The notes under the pieces were generated by a model. It was not told the origin of the DNA, searched no databases, and was given only the letters and a program-made list of their open reading frames with translations. From Pseudomonas trivialis (GTDB taxonomy: Bacteria > Pseudomonadota > Gammaproteobacteria > Pseudomonadales > Pseudomonadaceae), in contig NZ_JYLK01000002.1 in NCBI RefSeq assembly GCF_001439805.1, positions 372,001-436,000 of the forward strand: a DNA stretch of 64,000 bases, written 5' to 3'. Made by a program: the position numbers and the translations under genes. Position 1 is the first letter of the stretch; each line of letters begins with the position of its first letter. Below are positions 45,851 through 55,175 of this stretch, one piece after another.

Positions 45851-47221
45851 GTGGAGTTATCGACTGCCGCGTGGATGTTTCACGATACACGCCTCATGCT
45901 CTGCGTCCTGTTGGCCATCGCCAGCATCATCCTGTTGATCAGCGCGACCAGGCTGCCGCCATTTCTATCGATTCTGATCGGCACCTTTATCGCAGGTGTC
46001 GGTGCCGGGCTGCCGCCGGAGGAAGTTGCCAAGGCCTTCAGCAAAGGCGCCGGGGCGATTCTCGGCGAGGCCGGGATCATTATTGCGCTGGGCGCAATGC
46101 TCGGCGCGCTGATGGCCGAATCAGGCGCAGCTGATCGTATCGCCACCACGCTGCTCGGATTGGGCAAGGGCAGATCGTTGCCGTGGGTAATGGCGCTGGT
46201 GGCGATGGTGATCGGCTTGCCGCTGTTCTTCGAAGTGGGCCTGGTGATGATGGTGCCGATCATCTTTGTGATGGCCAGGCGTTCGAACCAGCCGTTGCTG
46301 AAAATCGCCATTCCGGCCCTGGCCGGCATGACCACCCTGCACGCCCTAATGCCGCCGCATCCGGGACCGCTGATCGCCGTGGGTGCGTTGCACGCCGACC
46401 TGGGTCTGACCATGTTGCTGGGTTTTTGCCTGGCCGTGCCTGCGGTGATGCTCGCCGGCCCGATCTACGGCAACTGGCTGTCCAGACGCCTGCACGTGGA
46501 AGCCCCGGCCGACATCGGCGCGTTGTTCAGCGCGCCGCCCAAGGCGCCGCGCCAGCCGAGCTTTGCGATTTCGTTACTGATTATTCTGTTGCCGGTGATC
46601 CTGATGCTGGGCAGCACGTTGGCCAAAATCGCCCTGCCGACGGAGAGCACCCTGGGCCTGACGTTGAAGTTCCTCGGCGAGCCGCTGATCGCCCTCGCCC
46701 TGGCGGTGATCGCCGCGGTGATCTGCCTGGGCTGGGCCGCCGGCATGCCTCGCGCCGACGTCGGCAACACCTTGCGCAAAGCCATCGCCCCCATCGCGGT
46801 ACTGTTGCTGACCATCGGCGCCGGTGGCGGACTCAAGCAGACCATGCTCGACGCGGGCGTCAGCCAGACCATCAGCAAGGTCGCCGAAGGCGCGCACATG
46901 CCTTATCTGCTGCTGGCGTGGCTGATCGCCGTAGCGTTGCGTCAGGCCACCGGTTCGGCGACGGTCGCGACCACCACCACGGCCGGCATCCTCGCGCCGA
47001 TGATGGCGGGACTGGCCGCCCCACAAAGCTCACTGGTAGCGCTGGCGATTGGCGCAGGCTCGGTATTCTTCTGCCACGTCAACGACGCCGGCTTCTGGAT
47101 GGTGCGCGAGTACTTCGGCCTGCAGTTGAAGCAGACGATCTGGGTATGGTCGGTGCTGCAGACGATTGTGTCGGTGGTGGGGTTGGTGGGTACGCTGGTG
47201 CTTTGGCACTTTTTGACCTGA
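45851..47221 (+). CDS. GntP-family gluconate/organic-acid permease
   Basis: A 456-residue inner-membrane protein with about twelve hydrophobic helices and GntP-family motifs (GLPLFFEVGLVMMVPIIFVMA; PALAGMTTLHALMPPHPGPL; GAGGGLKQTMLDAGVSQ; RQATGSATVATTTTAGI; VFFCHVNDAGFWMVREYFGL). Gluconate:proton symport is the usual activity; other hydroxy acids are possible. GTG 45851 has GGGAG seven bases upstream. Convergent with the MFS gene, 3 bp apart. No gluconate kinase is adjacent. Confidence 0.92.
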   Translation: MELSTAAWMFHDTRLMLCVLLAIASIILLISATRLPPFLSILIGTFIAGVGAGLPPEEVAKAFSKGAGAILGEAGIIIALGAMLGALMAESGAADRIATTLLGLGKGRSLPWVMALVAMVIGLPLFFEVGLVMMVPIIFVMARRSNQPLLKIAIPALAGMTTLHALMPPHPGPLIAVGALHADLGLTMLLGFCLAVPAVMLAGPIYGNWLSRRLHVEAPADIGALFSAPPKAPRQPSFAISLLIILLPVILMLGSTLAKIALPTESTLGLTLKFLGEPLIALALAVIAAVICLGWAAGMPRADVGNTLRKAIAPIAVLLLTIGAGGGLKQTMLDAGVSQTISKVAEGAHMPYLLLAWLIAVALRQATGSATVATTTTAGILAPMMAGLAAPQSSLVALAIGAGSVFFCHVNDAGFWMVREYFGLQLKQTIWVWSVLQTIVSVVGLVGTLVLWHFLT

Positions 47222-47224
47222 GCC

Positions 47225-48514
47225 TCAGCTAGACAGGGTGTGGCGCTTGCCAAACAACGCCACACTCACCACGCCCACAGCGCCCATCACCACGCCGTAC
47301 CCCACGCACACCCACGGGCTGGTCGGCATCAGCGCGATCAGCAACAGCGGCGTGGTACTCGCCCACAGCGCATAGGCGATGTTGTAGGTGAAGGAAATCC
47401 CCGACACTCGCACTCGCGCCGGAAACAGCCCGACCATCACCGAAGGCACCGCGCCCACCACGCCGCAGCTCAAGCCCGCTACCGCATACGCCGCGCCGAG
47501 CCAGAGGCCGCCGTTGATCAGGCTGGTGTATAACACCGCGATGCCCGCCGGCAGCAACAGGCTGTACACCAGCACCGCACGCCAGGCGCCGATGCGGTCG
47601 ACCAGCAGGCCCGCCAATACGCAGCCTATGTTCAGAAACACGATGCCCAGCGCGCTGAGGGCGAATGTGTGGCCGGGGCTCATGCCGAAGGTTTTCTGCA
47701 TCATCGTTGGCGTGATGACCACCAGCACCACCACGGCCGAGGTGAGCACGCAGGTGAGGATCATTGCCGGCAGCAACACGGCGCGGTGGTCGCGCAGCAC
47801 GGTGCGCAACGGCAGTTCGGCGGCGGCCTGGCGGCGCGCCTGCATGTCGAGGAACACCGGGGTTTCGTTGAGCCAGCGGCGCAGCCACACACCGATCACG
47901 CCGAAGACGCCGCCAAGCAAAAAGGGCAAGCGCCAGGCGTAGTCGAGGATTTCCGCTGGCGTGAAGACCTGCGCCAGCAGCGTCGCGGTGAGCGCGCCGA
48001 GCAGGTAGCCGAAGGTCAGGCCGGCCTGCAGAAAACCCAGGGCATAGCCGCGATGAGCAGGCGGCGCATGCTCGGCGACGAAGGTCCAGGCGCTGGGCAC
48101 TTCGCCGCCCACGGCCGCGCCTTGCAGCACACGCAGCGCCAGCAGGATCAGCGGGGCGAAATAACCGATTTGCGCGTAAGTGGGCATGATCCCGATCAAC
48201 AGACAGGGCAAGGCCATCATCAGGATACTGAGGCTGAACACGCGTTTGCGCCCCAGATGATCGGCGAAATGCGCCATCAGGATGCCGCCCAGCGGGCGCG
48301 CGAGGTAGCCGGTGACGAAGATGCCGAAGCTCTGCAGCAGGCGCAGCCACTCGGGCATTTCCGGCGGGAAAAACAATTGGCTGAGGGTCAGCGCAAAAAA
48401 CACGAAGATGATGAAGTCGTAGATTTCCAGAGCCCCGCCCAGAGCGGCCAGGCCCAGGGTTTTGTAGTCGGAGCGGGAAAAGCGCTGCGCCTGTGCAGGA
48501 AAGGTGGCAGTCAT
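47225..48514 (-). CDS. MFS transporter, metabolite:H+ symporter (MHS) family
   Basis: A 429-residue protein with twelve predicted helices and MHS signatures: LGGALEIYDFIIFVFFALTLSQLFFP, GYLARPLGGILMAHFADHLGRKRVFSLSILMMALP and VGGEVPSAWTFVAEHAPPAHRGYALGFLQAG. Related to ProP, KgtP and citrate carriers; substrate not identifiable. I start at ATG 48514; a TTG two codons earlier is less likely. Divergent from the AtoE-type gene. Confidence 0.88.
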   Translation of the reverse strand: MTATFPAQAQRFSRSDYKTLGLAALGGALEIYDFIIFVFFALTLSQLFFPPEMPEWLRLLQSFGIFVTGYLARPLGGILMAHFADHLGRKRVFSLSILMMALPCLLIGIMPTYAQIGYFAPLILLALRVLQGAAVGGEVPSAWTFVAEHAPPAHRGYALGFLQAGLTFGYLLGALTATLLAQVFTPAEILDYAWRLPFLLGGVFGVIGVWLRRWLNETPVFLDMQARRQAAAELPLRTVLRDHRAVLLPAMILTCVLTSAVVVLVVITPTMMQKTFGMSPGHTFALSALGIVFLNIGCVLAGLLVDRIGAWRAVLVYSLLLPAGIAVLYTSLINGGLWLGAAYAVAGLSCGVVGAVPSVMVGLFPARVRVSGISFTYNIAYALWASTTPLLLIALMPTSPWVCVGYGVVMGAVGVVSVALFGKRHTLSS

Positions 48515-48698
48515 GTGCAAGCTCGGCAGACAAACAAAATGGCGTGCAGGTTAGGAGCTGAACCGGATCATGGCAATCACGACAGATATATTTGTTTTGC
48601 TCATTGATCGATGAAGATAACTACATTCCCAAATCAATGGCCGTGGAGCAACATGCCGCAAAACTGCCGTCCCCATAATAACTACAAGAGGAATCCCC

Positions 48699-50117
48699 AT
48701 GGCTGATGCCATTGAAGAAAGCCGCTATGCCCGTTTTGCCCTGCGCTGTTCCAACTTCGCCGAACGCTGGTTTCCGGATTCCTGGGTGTTTGCCGCGCTT
48801 GCAGTGATTGTCGTCGCCGTGGCGACCCTGGGCATGGGCGCCGCGCCGACCGACGCCGCCAAGGCCTTTGGCGATGGATTCTGGAGCCTGATTCCGTTCA
48901 CCATGCAGATGGCCTTCGTGGTGATCGGCGGTTATGTGGTCGCCAGTTCGCCGCCGGCGGTCAAGCTGATCGACCGCCTGGCGCGCATGCCCAAAAACGG
49001 TCGCTCGGCCGTCGCCTGGGTGGCGTTGATTTCCATGGTCGCGTCGTTGCTCAATTGGGGCCTGTCCTTGGTGTTCGGCGGCTTGCTGGTGCGGGCTTTG
49101 GCCCGGCGCACGGACTTGCGCATGGACTACCGCGCGGCCGGTGCGGCGGCTTATCTGGGGCTTGGCGCGGTGTGGGCGCTGGGGCTGTCGTCGTCGGCCG
49201 CGCAGTTGCAGGCCAACCCGGGCAGCCTGCCGCCGTCGATTCTGGCGATCACCGGAGTGATTCCGTTCACCGAGACCATCTTTCTGTGGCAATCGGGCGT
49301 GATGTTGCTGGCACTGATCGTGGTGTCGCTGATCATCGCCTACGCCACCGCGCCGGGCCCGAACAGCGCCCGCGACGCCATGGCCTGCGGCGTCGACCCG
49401 GCGTTCAACCTGCCCAAGGTACAGCCGCCCACCCGCCCTGGCGAATGGCTGGAACATAGTCCGCTGCTGACCATCCTGCTGGCGCTGCTGGCGGCGGGCT
49501 GGCTGTTCCACGAGTTCTCGACCAAGCCCGCGATCAATGCGATCTCGGGGCTCAATACCTATAATTTCCTGTTCATCATGGTCGGTGCATTGTTGCACTG
49601 GCGCCCACGCAGTTTCCTGGACGCAGTGGCCCGCGCCGTGCCGACCACCACCGGCGTATTGATCCAGTTTCCGCTGTACGGCTCGATCGCCGCGCTGATG
49701 ACCGTGGTCAAGGGCGGCGACGGCCAGACCCTGGCGCACCATATCTCGCTGTTCTTCACCTCCATTGCCTCCCACGACACCTACGCGCTGTTGATGGGCG
49801 TGTACTCGGCTGTACTGGGCTTCTTTATCCCGTCGGGCGGCGGCAAGTGGATCATTGAAGCGCCTTACGTGATGCAAGTGGCCAATGACCTGCAATACCA
49901 CCTGGGCTGGGCGGTGCAGATCTACAACGCGGCCGAGGCGCTGCCGAACCTGATCAACCCGTTCTACATGCTGCCGCTGCTGGGCGTGCTGGGCCTGAAG
50001 GCACGGGACTTGATCGGGTTCTCGTTTGTGCAACTGCTGGTGCACACGCCGCTGGTGCTGTTTTTGCTGTGGGCGTTGGGGACGACGTTGGCGTATGTGC
50101 CGCCGGTGATCCCATAG
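48699..50117 (+). CDS. AtoE-type short-chain fatty acid transporter
   Basis: A 472-residue inner-membrane protein with about ten to twelve hydrophobic segments and AtoE-family sequences (FAERWFPDSWVFAALAVIVV; PFTMQMAFVVIGGYVVASSP; SMVASLLNWGLSLVFGGLL; FFIPSGGGKWIIEAPYV; NLINPFYMLPLLGVLGLKARDLIGF). E. coli AtoE takes up acetoacetate/butyrate. AAGAGGAA precedes the ATG. No ato catabolic genes are adjacent, so the substrate is an inference. Confidence 0.9.
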   Translation: MADAIEESRYARFALRCSNFAERWFPDSWVFAALAVIVVAVATLGMGAAPTDAAKAFGDGFWSLIPFTMQMAFVVIGGYVVASSPPAVKLIDRLARMPKNGRSAVAWVALISMVASLLNWGLSLVFGGLLVRALARRTDLRMDYRAAGAAAYLGLGAVWALGLSSSAAQLQANPGSLPPSILAITGVIPFTETIFLWQSGVMLLALIVVSLIIAYATAPGPNSARDAMACGVDPAFNLPKVQPPTRPGEWLEHSPLLTILLALLAAGWLFHEFSTKPAINAISGLNTYNFLFIMVGALLHWRPRSFLDAVARAVPTTTGVLIQFPLYGSIAALMTVVKGGDGQTLAHHISLFFTSIASHDTYALLMGVYSAVLGFFIPSGGGKWIIEAPYVMQVANDLQYHLGWAVQIYNAAEALPNLINPFYMLPLLGVLGLKARDLIGFSFVQLLVHTPLVLFLLWALGTTLAYVPPVIP

Positions 50118-50127
50118 GAGCAGTTGC

Positions 50128-50163
50128 AAGCTGCACGTTTTCAGCTTCAAGCTTGCAGCTTGG
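50128..50163. repeat. Small palindromic AGCTTGCAGCTT-type repeat
   Basis: CAAGCTGCA (50128-50136) and TGCAGCTTG (50155-50163) form a 9-bp hairpin, with an AGCTTCAAGCTT segment between. This is a simple repeated motif common in Pseudomonas intergenic DNA. It lies 11 nt after the AtoE-type gene and may end its transcript. Confidence 0.5.
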
Positions 50164-50255
50164 AGCCAGGAACCAGCAGCTGCCTTAATGCCGTCACATT
50201 GCATTGCTACCGTCCTGCGAAATATCCTGCAACATCTCGCCAGGGACTCCCGCAA

Positions 50256-51956
50256 ATGAGTGACGAGTACGAAGACCGCTCCTCCCCCGATTCCGCATCC
50301 AAGCCGGCGATAGACACCAGCCGCCGCCGCTTCCTGGGAGGCGCGGCGGTGTTGGGGGTGGGGGCGACTTTGAGTGCGTGCGGCAATACCAGCGAAGCGC
50401 CGGGCAAAACGGCGGATCGACCGCTCACGCCGCAGGAATTGGACAAGGCATTGCGCGAACAAGTGAAGACCGTGGTGGTGATCTACGCCGAAAACCGCAG
50501 TTTCAATAACCTGTTTGCGGATTTCCCCGGCGTGGAGAAACCGCTGTCCGCACTGTCGGCTGCCCAGACGCAGCAGCGTGACCGCGACGGCAGCGTATTG
50601 AACAGCCTGCCGCCGACCTGGGGCGGTGTGTTGCAGGTCGGCCCGCAAAGCGTGGACGGCGTGACCTATCCCAGCGAAGTGCAATTTCAGGAAAACCTGC
50701 CCAACGCGCCCTTCGCCCTCAAGGGCCCGAATGGCGCGGACCTGCCTTTGAGCCTGGTCACCCGCGACCTGTGGCACGTGTTCTACCAGAACCAGATGCA
50801 GATCAACGGTGGCAAGAACGACGGTTTCGTCGCCTGGGCCGATTCCGGTGGCCTGGTGATGGGCCATTACGCCCAGAGCCGCTATGCCCTGCGCCTGTGG
50901 GACGTGGCCAAGGAGTTCGTGCTCTGCGATAACTTCTTCCAGGGCGCGTTCGGTGGCTCGTTCCTTAACCATCAGTACCTGATCAGCGCCACCGCGCCGT
51001 TTTATCCGAACGCCGCCCAATCGGTGGCCAAGGCGCAGATCGCCACGCTGCAAAGCGATGACCCTGCCGACCCGCGCCTCAAGCCGCTGGACGCGTCCCC
51101 GGCCAGTGCCATGACCGGTCCGCCGCAGTTCGGCCCCAGCGCCCTGACCCCGGACGGCTATGGCGTAAACACACTGGCCCCGCCGTATTGGCCGACCTGG
51201 ATCCGCGACCCCCAGAACCCGGACTACTCCAAACCCGACCTGCCCAATGTGCTCGTGCCGCAAACCCACGAGCATATTGGCGACAAGCTGTCGAAGAAGA
51301 ACGTCGACTGGGCCTGGTACGCCGGTGCGTGGCAGGCGACGCTGGATCAGTTCAAGGACTCGGGCGGTATCCCGAAAATCCCGAACTTCCAGTATCACCA
51401 CCAGCCCTTCAACTACTTCAAGCAACAGGGGCCGGAAAATCGCGCCGAACGCGACAAGCGCCTGCGCGACGGCGGCCTGGGCGATGAATCCAGCACCAAT
51501 AAATTCTTTGCCGATGCCGAGGCCGGCAAGCTGCCTGCCGTGACCTTCTACAAGCCACAAGGCAACCTCAACATGCACGCCGGTTATGCCGACGTGGCTT
51601 CGGGCGACCGTCATATCGCCCGCGCCTTGAAGGTGCTGCAGGAAAGCCCGCAATGGAAGAACATGGTGGTGGTGGTAACCGTCGATGAAAACGGCGGCTG
51701 GTGGGACCATGTGGCGCCGCCCAAGGGTGATCGCTGGGGCCCCGGCACGCGGGTGCCGGCGCTGGTGGTGTCGCCGTTTGCGCGCAAGGGCATGGTCGAC
51801 CATACGGTGTACGACACGGCCTCGATCCTGCGGCTGATCACGCGAGTATTCCAACTGGAGACACTGGATGGCCTCAAGCAGCGGGATGACGCAATGACTG
51901 CCCGGGGCCAGAAGCCGATGGGGGATTTGAGCAATGCATTGCGCTTCGACCTGTAA
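50256..51956 (+). CDS. Tat-exported acid phosphatase/phospholipase C-family enzyme (AcpA-like)
   Basis: Phosphoesterase of the AcpA/phospholipase C superfamily. The 566-residue precursor has a Tat signal (SRRRFLGG, about 22-29) overlapping a lipobox LSAC (Cys42). Metal-site motifs are ENRSFNNLFADFPG (N-terminal), NQMQINGGKNDGFV, DNFFQGAFGGSFLNHQYLISA and VVVTVDENGGWWDHVAPPKGDRWGPGTRVPALVVSPFARKGMVDHTVYDTASILRLI (in outline). These fit acid phosphatase AcpA rather than a haemolytic PlcH, which is longer. I start at ATG 50256; upstream codons lie in the repeat. Confidence 0.88.
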   Translation: MSDEYEDRSSPDSASKPAIDTSRRRFLGGAAVLGVGATLSACGNTSEAPGKTADRPLTPQELDKALREQVKTVVVIYAENRSFNNLFADFPGVEKPLSALSAAQTQQRDRDGSVLNSLPPTWGGVLQVGPQSVDGVTYPSEVQFQENLPNAPFALKGPNGADLPLSLVTRDLWHVFYQNQMQINGGKNDGFVAWADSGGLVMGHYAQSRYALRLWDVAKEFVLCDNFFQGAFGGSFLNHQYLISATAPFYPNAAQSVAKAQIATLQSDDPADPRLKPLDASPASAMTGPPQFGPSALTPDGYGVNTLAPPYWPTWIRDPQNPDYSKPDLPNVLVPQTHEHIGDKLSKKNVDWAWYAGAWQATLDQFKDSGGIPKIPNFQYHHQPFNYFKQQGPENRAERDKRLRDGGLGDESSTNKFFADAEAGKLPAVTFYKPQGNLNMHAGYADVASGDRHIARALKVLQESPQWKNMVVVVTVDENGGWWDHVAPPKGDRWGPGTRVPALVVSPFARKGMVDHTVYDTASILRLITRVFQLETLDGLKQRDDAMTARGQKPMGDLSNALRFDL

Positions 51957-52077
51957 GGCGCTTATCCAATAGCGACACCGGCAGCGATTTAGCACGCGGT
52001 TTTCCTGGCCAGCCGCTACTGTGTGCAGGTGGGCTTTTCACCCGCGCAGACGGGCTTTCGCTGACAAGGAATCGACT

Positions 52078-53247
52078 ATGTTTAAACAGACCAGGCTGTC
52101 CTGCACCCTGATCGCACTGCTGGGCAGTGCGGTCGTACAGGCCGACATCAATGTACCGCTGGGGAGCACCCAGCGTGTCACTCAATTATTCGCCTTCCCC
52201 AATAATTGCACTGTCATCTGCTTCAAGCCGTGGACGCTGGAGCAGACTGCCGAGCACTACCTCAACCAAAGCCTGCAACGTGACGGCTACAGCCGCGCCA
52301 AGGTCAGTGTCAAAACCGACGGCGACCAACTGACGGCCACGTTCAGCGGGGTACCGGACACTTACGGCCAGCCTCTCACCCGGTTGCTCAACACCGCCGA
52401 CCTGGCCTACCAGGGCGCCAGCAAGCTGAATAGCGACGGTAAATGGGCCTACAACTGGTACCTGTTCCTGCCGCTGGGCATGGCCCTGGAAAACCGCAAA
52501 AGCATCGAGTTGCTGCACTTTCCGCCGGATTATTCGCTCACCCATTTCCAGGACTACCTGGAATCGGCCACCACCGACCGCTGGGCCGCGCTGCTCACCG
52601 ACAATGGCGTGCCGGCCAGCGAAACCCCGGCCTACCAGACCATCATCGATATCGCCCCGATTGCGGCGCCGTCCAACGCGGGCAAAGACCTGGAAAATGT
52701 CTATGGCTATTTCACCGACTACCAGACGCGCATGGTCAGCGAACTGAGCCTGCGCCCCGACGGTGCGCTGCCCATGGTGGCCTTCGGCGCGCCGGTGCGC
52801 AGCTGGATCAAGCAACAATACGGACAGACCGTTGATGTGATGGGCCTGGCGCAAATCAACCCGGTGGCCGGCAAAAGCGTATCGGTACTGGGCGCCAACC
52901 ATCCCAGTTACATCTGGTACGCGGCGGACCCGGCAAGCTATGGCGGTAACGAGCAGAAAGCCGACGAGGCGGGCCTGAAGGTGATGGGACAGGATCTGAG
53001 CGCGGCCTGCTGGCAAGCCGGCATGGGCCGCAAGCCGGCCAGTGACCCCAACGTGTTGCTGCAAGCGTGCAACACCACCTGGCAGGTCACGCGCAAGGAA
53101 CAGACCTGCGAATTGTTCTACACCTCGATACGCTCGCTGACCCCGGAACAGGCAAATGCCAAATGCGCCACTGCGCCGATCAAGGCGCAGTTGAAACAGC
53201 TGAAGAGCCCTGCGCCAGCCACTCTCCTGCCGGCACCCACATTGTAG
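52078..53247 (+). CDS. Conserved periplasmic protein of unknown function
   Basis: I do not recognise this 389-residue protein. It has a signal peptide (MFKQTRLSCTLIALLGSAVVQA), then a cysteine pair motif NNCTVICFKPWTLEQTAEHYLNQ. The middle has IDIAPIAAPSNAGKDLENVYGYFTDYQ and HPSYIWYAADPASYGGNEQKADEAGLKVMGQDLSAACWQAGMG; a C-terminal region holds four further Cys (CNTTW, CELFY, AKCAT). Six or more Cys suggest disulfides in the periplasm. It follows the acid phosphatase gene on the same strand 121 bp later. AAGGAA lies upstream of ATG 52078. Confidence 0.75.
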   Translation: MFKQTRLSCTLIALLGSAVVQADINVPLGSTQRVTQLFAFPNNCTVICFKPWTLEQTAEHYLNQSLQRDGYSRAKVSVKTDGDQLTATFSGVPDTYGQPLTRLLNTADLAYQGASKLNSDGKWAYNWYLFLPLGMALENRKSIELLHFPPDYSLTHFQDYLESATTDRWAALLTDNGVPASETPAYQTIIDIAPIAAPSNAGKDLENVYGYFTDYQTRMVSELSLRPDGALPMVAFGAPVRSWIKQQYGQTVDVMGLAQINPVAGKSVSVLGANHPSYIWYAADPASYGGNEQKADEAGLKVMGQDLSAACWQAGMGRKPASDPNVLLQACNTTWQVTRKEQTCELFYTSIRSLTPEQANAKCATAPIKAQLKQLKSPAPATLLPAPTL

Positions 53248-53265
53248 ATTGCACACAGGCGCGCC

Positions 53266-53297
53266 GATTTCTACTGCCGAATATGACAGTAGAAATC
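53266..53297 (+). terminator. Hairpin after the unknown periplasmic gene
   Basis: GATTTCTACTG (53266-53276) pairs perfectly with CAGTAGAAATC (53287-53297) across a 10-nt loop, 18 nt after the stop; no T-run follows, so termination is uncertain. Confidence 0.5.
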
Positions 53298-53394
53298 AGC
53301 CGCCCCATCGGGGAACCTTGAGACGGGCCCATTCGCTGCAAGACTGGCAGTCAGACACCCTCCGCAGGTCGATGCAGCCCATTCAAGGAGCGTG

Positions 53395-53919
53395 ATGAAA
53401 ACTCGTGCCATGGATAAGGCGATTCGCACCACCCCTGATGACGACTGCCTGTATCCCTTTACGACAACGCTGACGGCGTATGGCTACCCCTCCACGCGCG
53501 ATTTTGAAGTGGTGTGCGACACCACCGGCGAAATCATCGGTATCAAATCCCGCGTCGCGTTCGACAACCGTACTCTCATCGCCCGGGTATTCGGCTATGC
53601 CCTGGGCGAATGCCGTCAGCACACGCTCCAGATCTCGGAACGTATCTGGTTGTATGACCCGTGGATGTGCGGCCAACTGCAGCACGCCTGCCATCCGAAT
53701 ACGTATGTCGACACGTCCTATCTGGAGCTGTGGTCGGTGATGCCTATTGCGGCCGGCACCTGGCTGACCATCGATTACGCCAACACCGGCGATGCCCTGC
53801 CCCGACAGTTTGCCTGCACCTGCGGTGCACCAGACTGCCGGGGCTGGATCAAAGGCCCGCATGAACAACTCAGCGCAGAAGGCCGAGCGTTCCTGGAACA
53901 GCGCGGGCGCGCCAATTGA
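53395..53919 (+). CDS. Small SET-domain protein (putative lysine methyltransferase)
   Basis: A 174-residue soluble protein with the end of a SET fold: HACHPN at 97-102 (equivalent to NHxxxPN), GTWLTIDYAN with the catalytic-type Tyr128, and a post-SET CxCGxxxCRGWIKG (141-154) of the zinc-binding kind. The N-terminal SET strands are poorly matched (about 40-75), and the first motif residue is His where Asn is usual in the NH pair. AAGGAG precedes the start at 53395. It is convergent with the carbonic anhydrase gene, 2 bp apart. Substrate unknown; activity inferred. Confidence 0.8.
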   Translation: MKTRAMDKAIRTTPDDDCLYPFTTTLTAYGYPSTRDFEVVCDTTGEIIGIKSRVAFDNRTLIARVFGYALGECRQHTLQISERIWLYDPWMCGQLQHACHPNTYVDTSYLELWSVMPIAAGTWLTIDYANTGDALPRQFACTCGAPDCRGWIKGPHEQLSAEGRAFLEQRGRAN

Positions 53920-53921
53920 GC

Positions 53922-54566
53922 TTAGGCGTCACCCAGCGGGCGCAGGCGATATTGCGGCGGCAGTTGCTCGAAGCCGCTGATGGTCGTGTTCAGGCTTTTC
54001 CAGCGACCATCCTTGATGCCGTAGATGCAGCCATGGATCGACAGGCTCTGCCCACGGTGCCAGGCGTTTTGCACAATGCTGGTGTGGCCGACGTTGGCCA
54101 CCTGCTGGATCACGTTCAGCTCGCACAGGCGGTCGACCTGTTCTTCTTCGGTGGGCAGCAGGGCCAGCACTTCGCGGTTTTCGTAGTAGAGATCGCGAAT
54201 GGTGCGCAGCCAGCCATCGATCAGGCCGAACTGGCGGTCCTGCATCGACGCGCGCACGCCGCCGCAGCCGTAGTGGCCGGTGACGAGGATGTGTTTGACC
54301 TTGAGCACATCGACCGCGTACTGGATCACCGACAGGCAATTGAGGTCGGTGTGCAGCACCACATTGGCCACGTTGCGGTGCACGAACAGATCACCCGGCA
54401 GCATGCCGACGATCTCGTTGGCCGGTACGCGCGCATCGGAACAGCCGATCCACAAGTACTCCGGGGTTTGCTGGCGGGCGAGCTTGGCGAAGAATTCGGG
54501 ATCTTCCTGTTTGATCGCATCCGCCCAGCGTTCGTTGTTATCAAGCAGGTCTTGTAGTTCGTTCAT
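53922..54566 (-). CDS. can: Beta-class carbonic anhydrase
   Basis: Zinc enzyme interconverting CO2 and bicarbonate. The 214-residue product has ligands Cys42 and Asp44 in GCSDARVPANEI and His98 and Cys101 in GHYGCGGV, all intact. The start at ATG 54566 gives MNELQDLLDNNERWADAI, the standard beginning; a longer frame to 54626 is unsupported. Confidence 0.96.
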   Translation of the reverse strand: MNELQDLLDNNERWADAIKQEDPEFFAKLARQQTPEYLWIGCSDARVPANEIVGMLPGDLFVHRNVANVVLHTDLNCLSVIQYAVDVLKVKHILVTGHYGCGGVRASMQDRQFGLIDGWLRTIRDLYYENREVLALLPTEEEQVDRLCELNVIQQVANVGHTSIVQNAWHRGQSLSIHGCIYGIKDGRWKSLNTTISGFEQLPPQYRLRPLGDA

Positions 54567-54705
54567 CAGGGAAAACCTCGGGAATGATGCGCAGCTGTGT
54601 GACTGACAACCCCTCGTCCGGGTCACGCCTGGCGCAAATTAGCTTGAATCTTTGGGGCGCTGAGCCTGTCCACACACTATAAGCCCCACAGTATGAGGAT
54701 TGGCC

Positions 54706-55110
54706 ATGACTGAATCACGACGTCCCTACGGCGCCACGCAGCCCGAACCGATTGACGATAACGAAGACCGCATGGGTTCGATGCGTGAGCTGGATTTTGA
54801 CCAGGAAGACCAGACGGCGGAAATCGGCGATGAGATCCCGCGCGGCGAGCGCGAACATCTGATGCCTGACGAACGGGTGCGCGAGGCTGGGATGACCGGT
54901 GCTTCGACCGACGATCATCAACCGACCGATGACGACATGAGCCCTGAGACGCTGATCCATGAGGATGGCGCGCGGGATGCCCGGGAAGAAGGCGAGGACC
55001 AGCCGTCCGATTTTGACCTGAGCATCGTCGATGAAGATGACATTGGCGGCGGCAATGGGCTGGATGAGGCCGAGTTGGCGGATCTGGACCCGGTAAACGG
55101 AAAACGCTGA
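54706..55110 (+). CDS. Small acidic protein of unknown function
   Basis: A 134-residue, strongly acidic, probably disordered protein (MTESRRPYGATQPEPIDDNEDRMGSM..., DLSIVDEDDIGGGNGLDEAELADLDP). It has no Cys, Trp or membrane segment. AGGA with 6-nt spacing supports ATG 54706. Similar acidic proteins are common in Pseudomonas and are sometimes annotated as serine kinase/phosphatase without evident catalytic motifs; I see none here. Confidence 0.75.
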   Translation: MTESRRPYGATQPEPIDDNEDRMGSMRELDFDQEDQTAEIGDEIPRGEREHLMPDERVREAGMTGASTDDHQPTDDDMSPETLIHEDGARDAREEGEDQPSDFDLSIVDEDDIGGGNGLDEAELADLDPVNGKR

Positions 55111-55134
55111 GCCACTGACACACTGCAGACCGAA

Positions 55135-55162
55135 TGTGGGACGGGGCTTGCTCCCTCCCACA
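55135..55162. repeat. Pseudomonas intergenic repeat (TGTGGGA...GCTTGCTCCC type)
   Basis: TGTGGGA (55135-55141) and TCCCACA (55156-55162) flank ACGGGGCTTGCTCCC. It is the same family as the element at 61432-61497 and lies between two convergent genes (acidic protein and rimI). Confidence 0.75.
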
Positions 55163-55175
55163 CGGATCCATGTGT

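Noticed and set aside
48621..51995. An 1124-codon minus-strand frame opposite the AtoE-type transporter and acid phosphatase genes
   Set aside because: Its length is a by-product of high-GC third positions in two genuine plus-strand genes; the translation is Arg/Gln/His-rich without domains.
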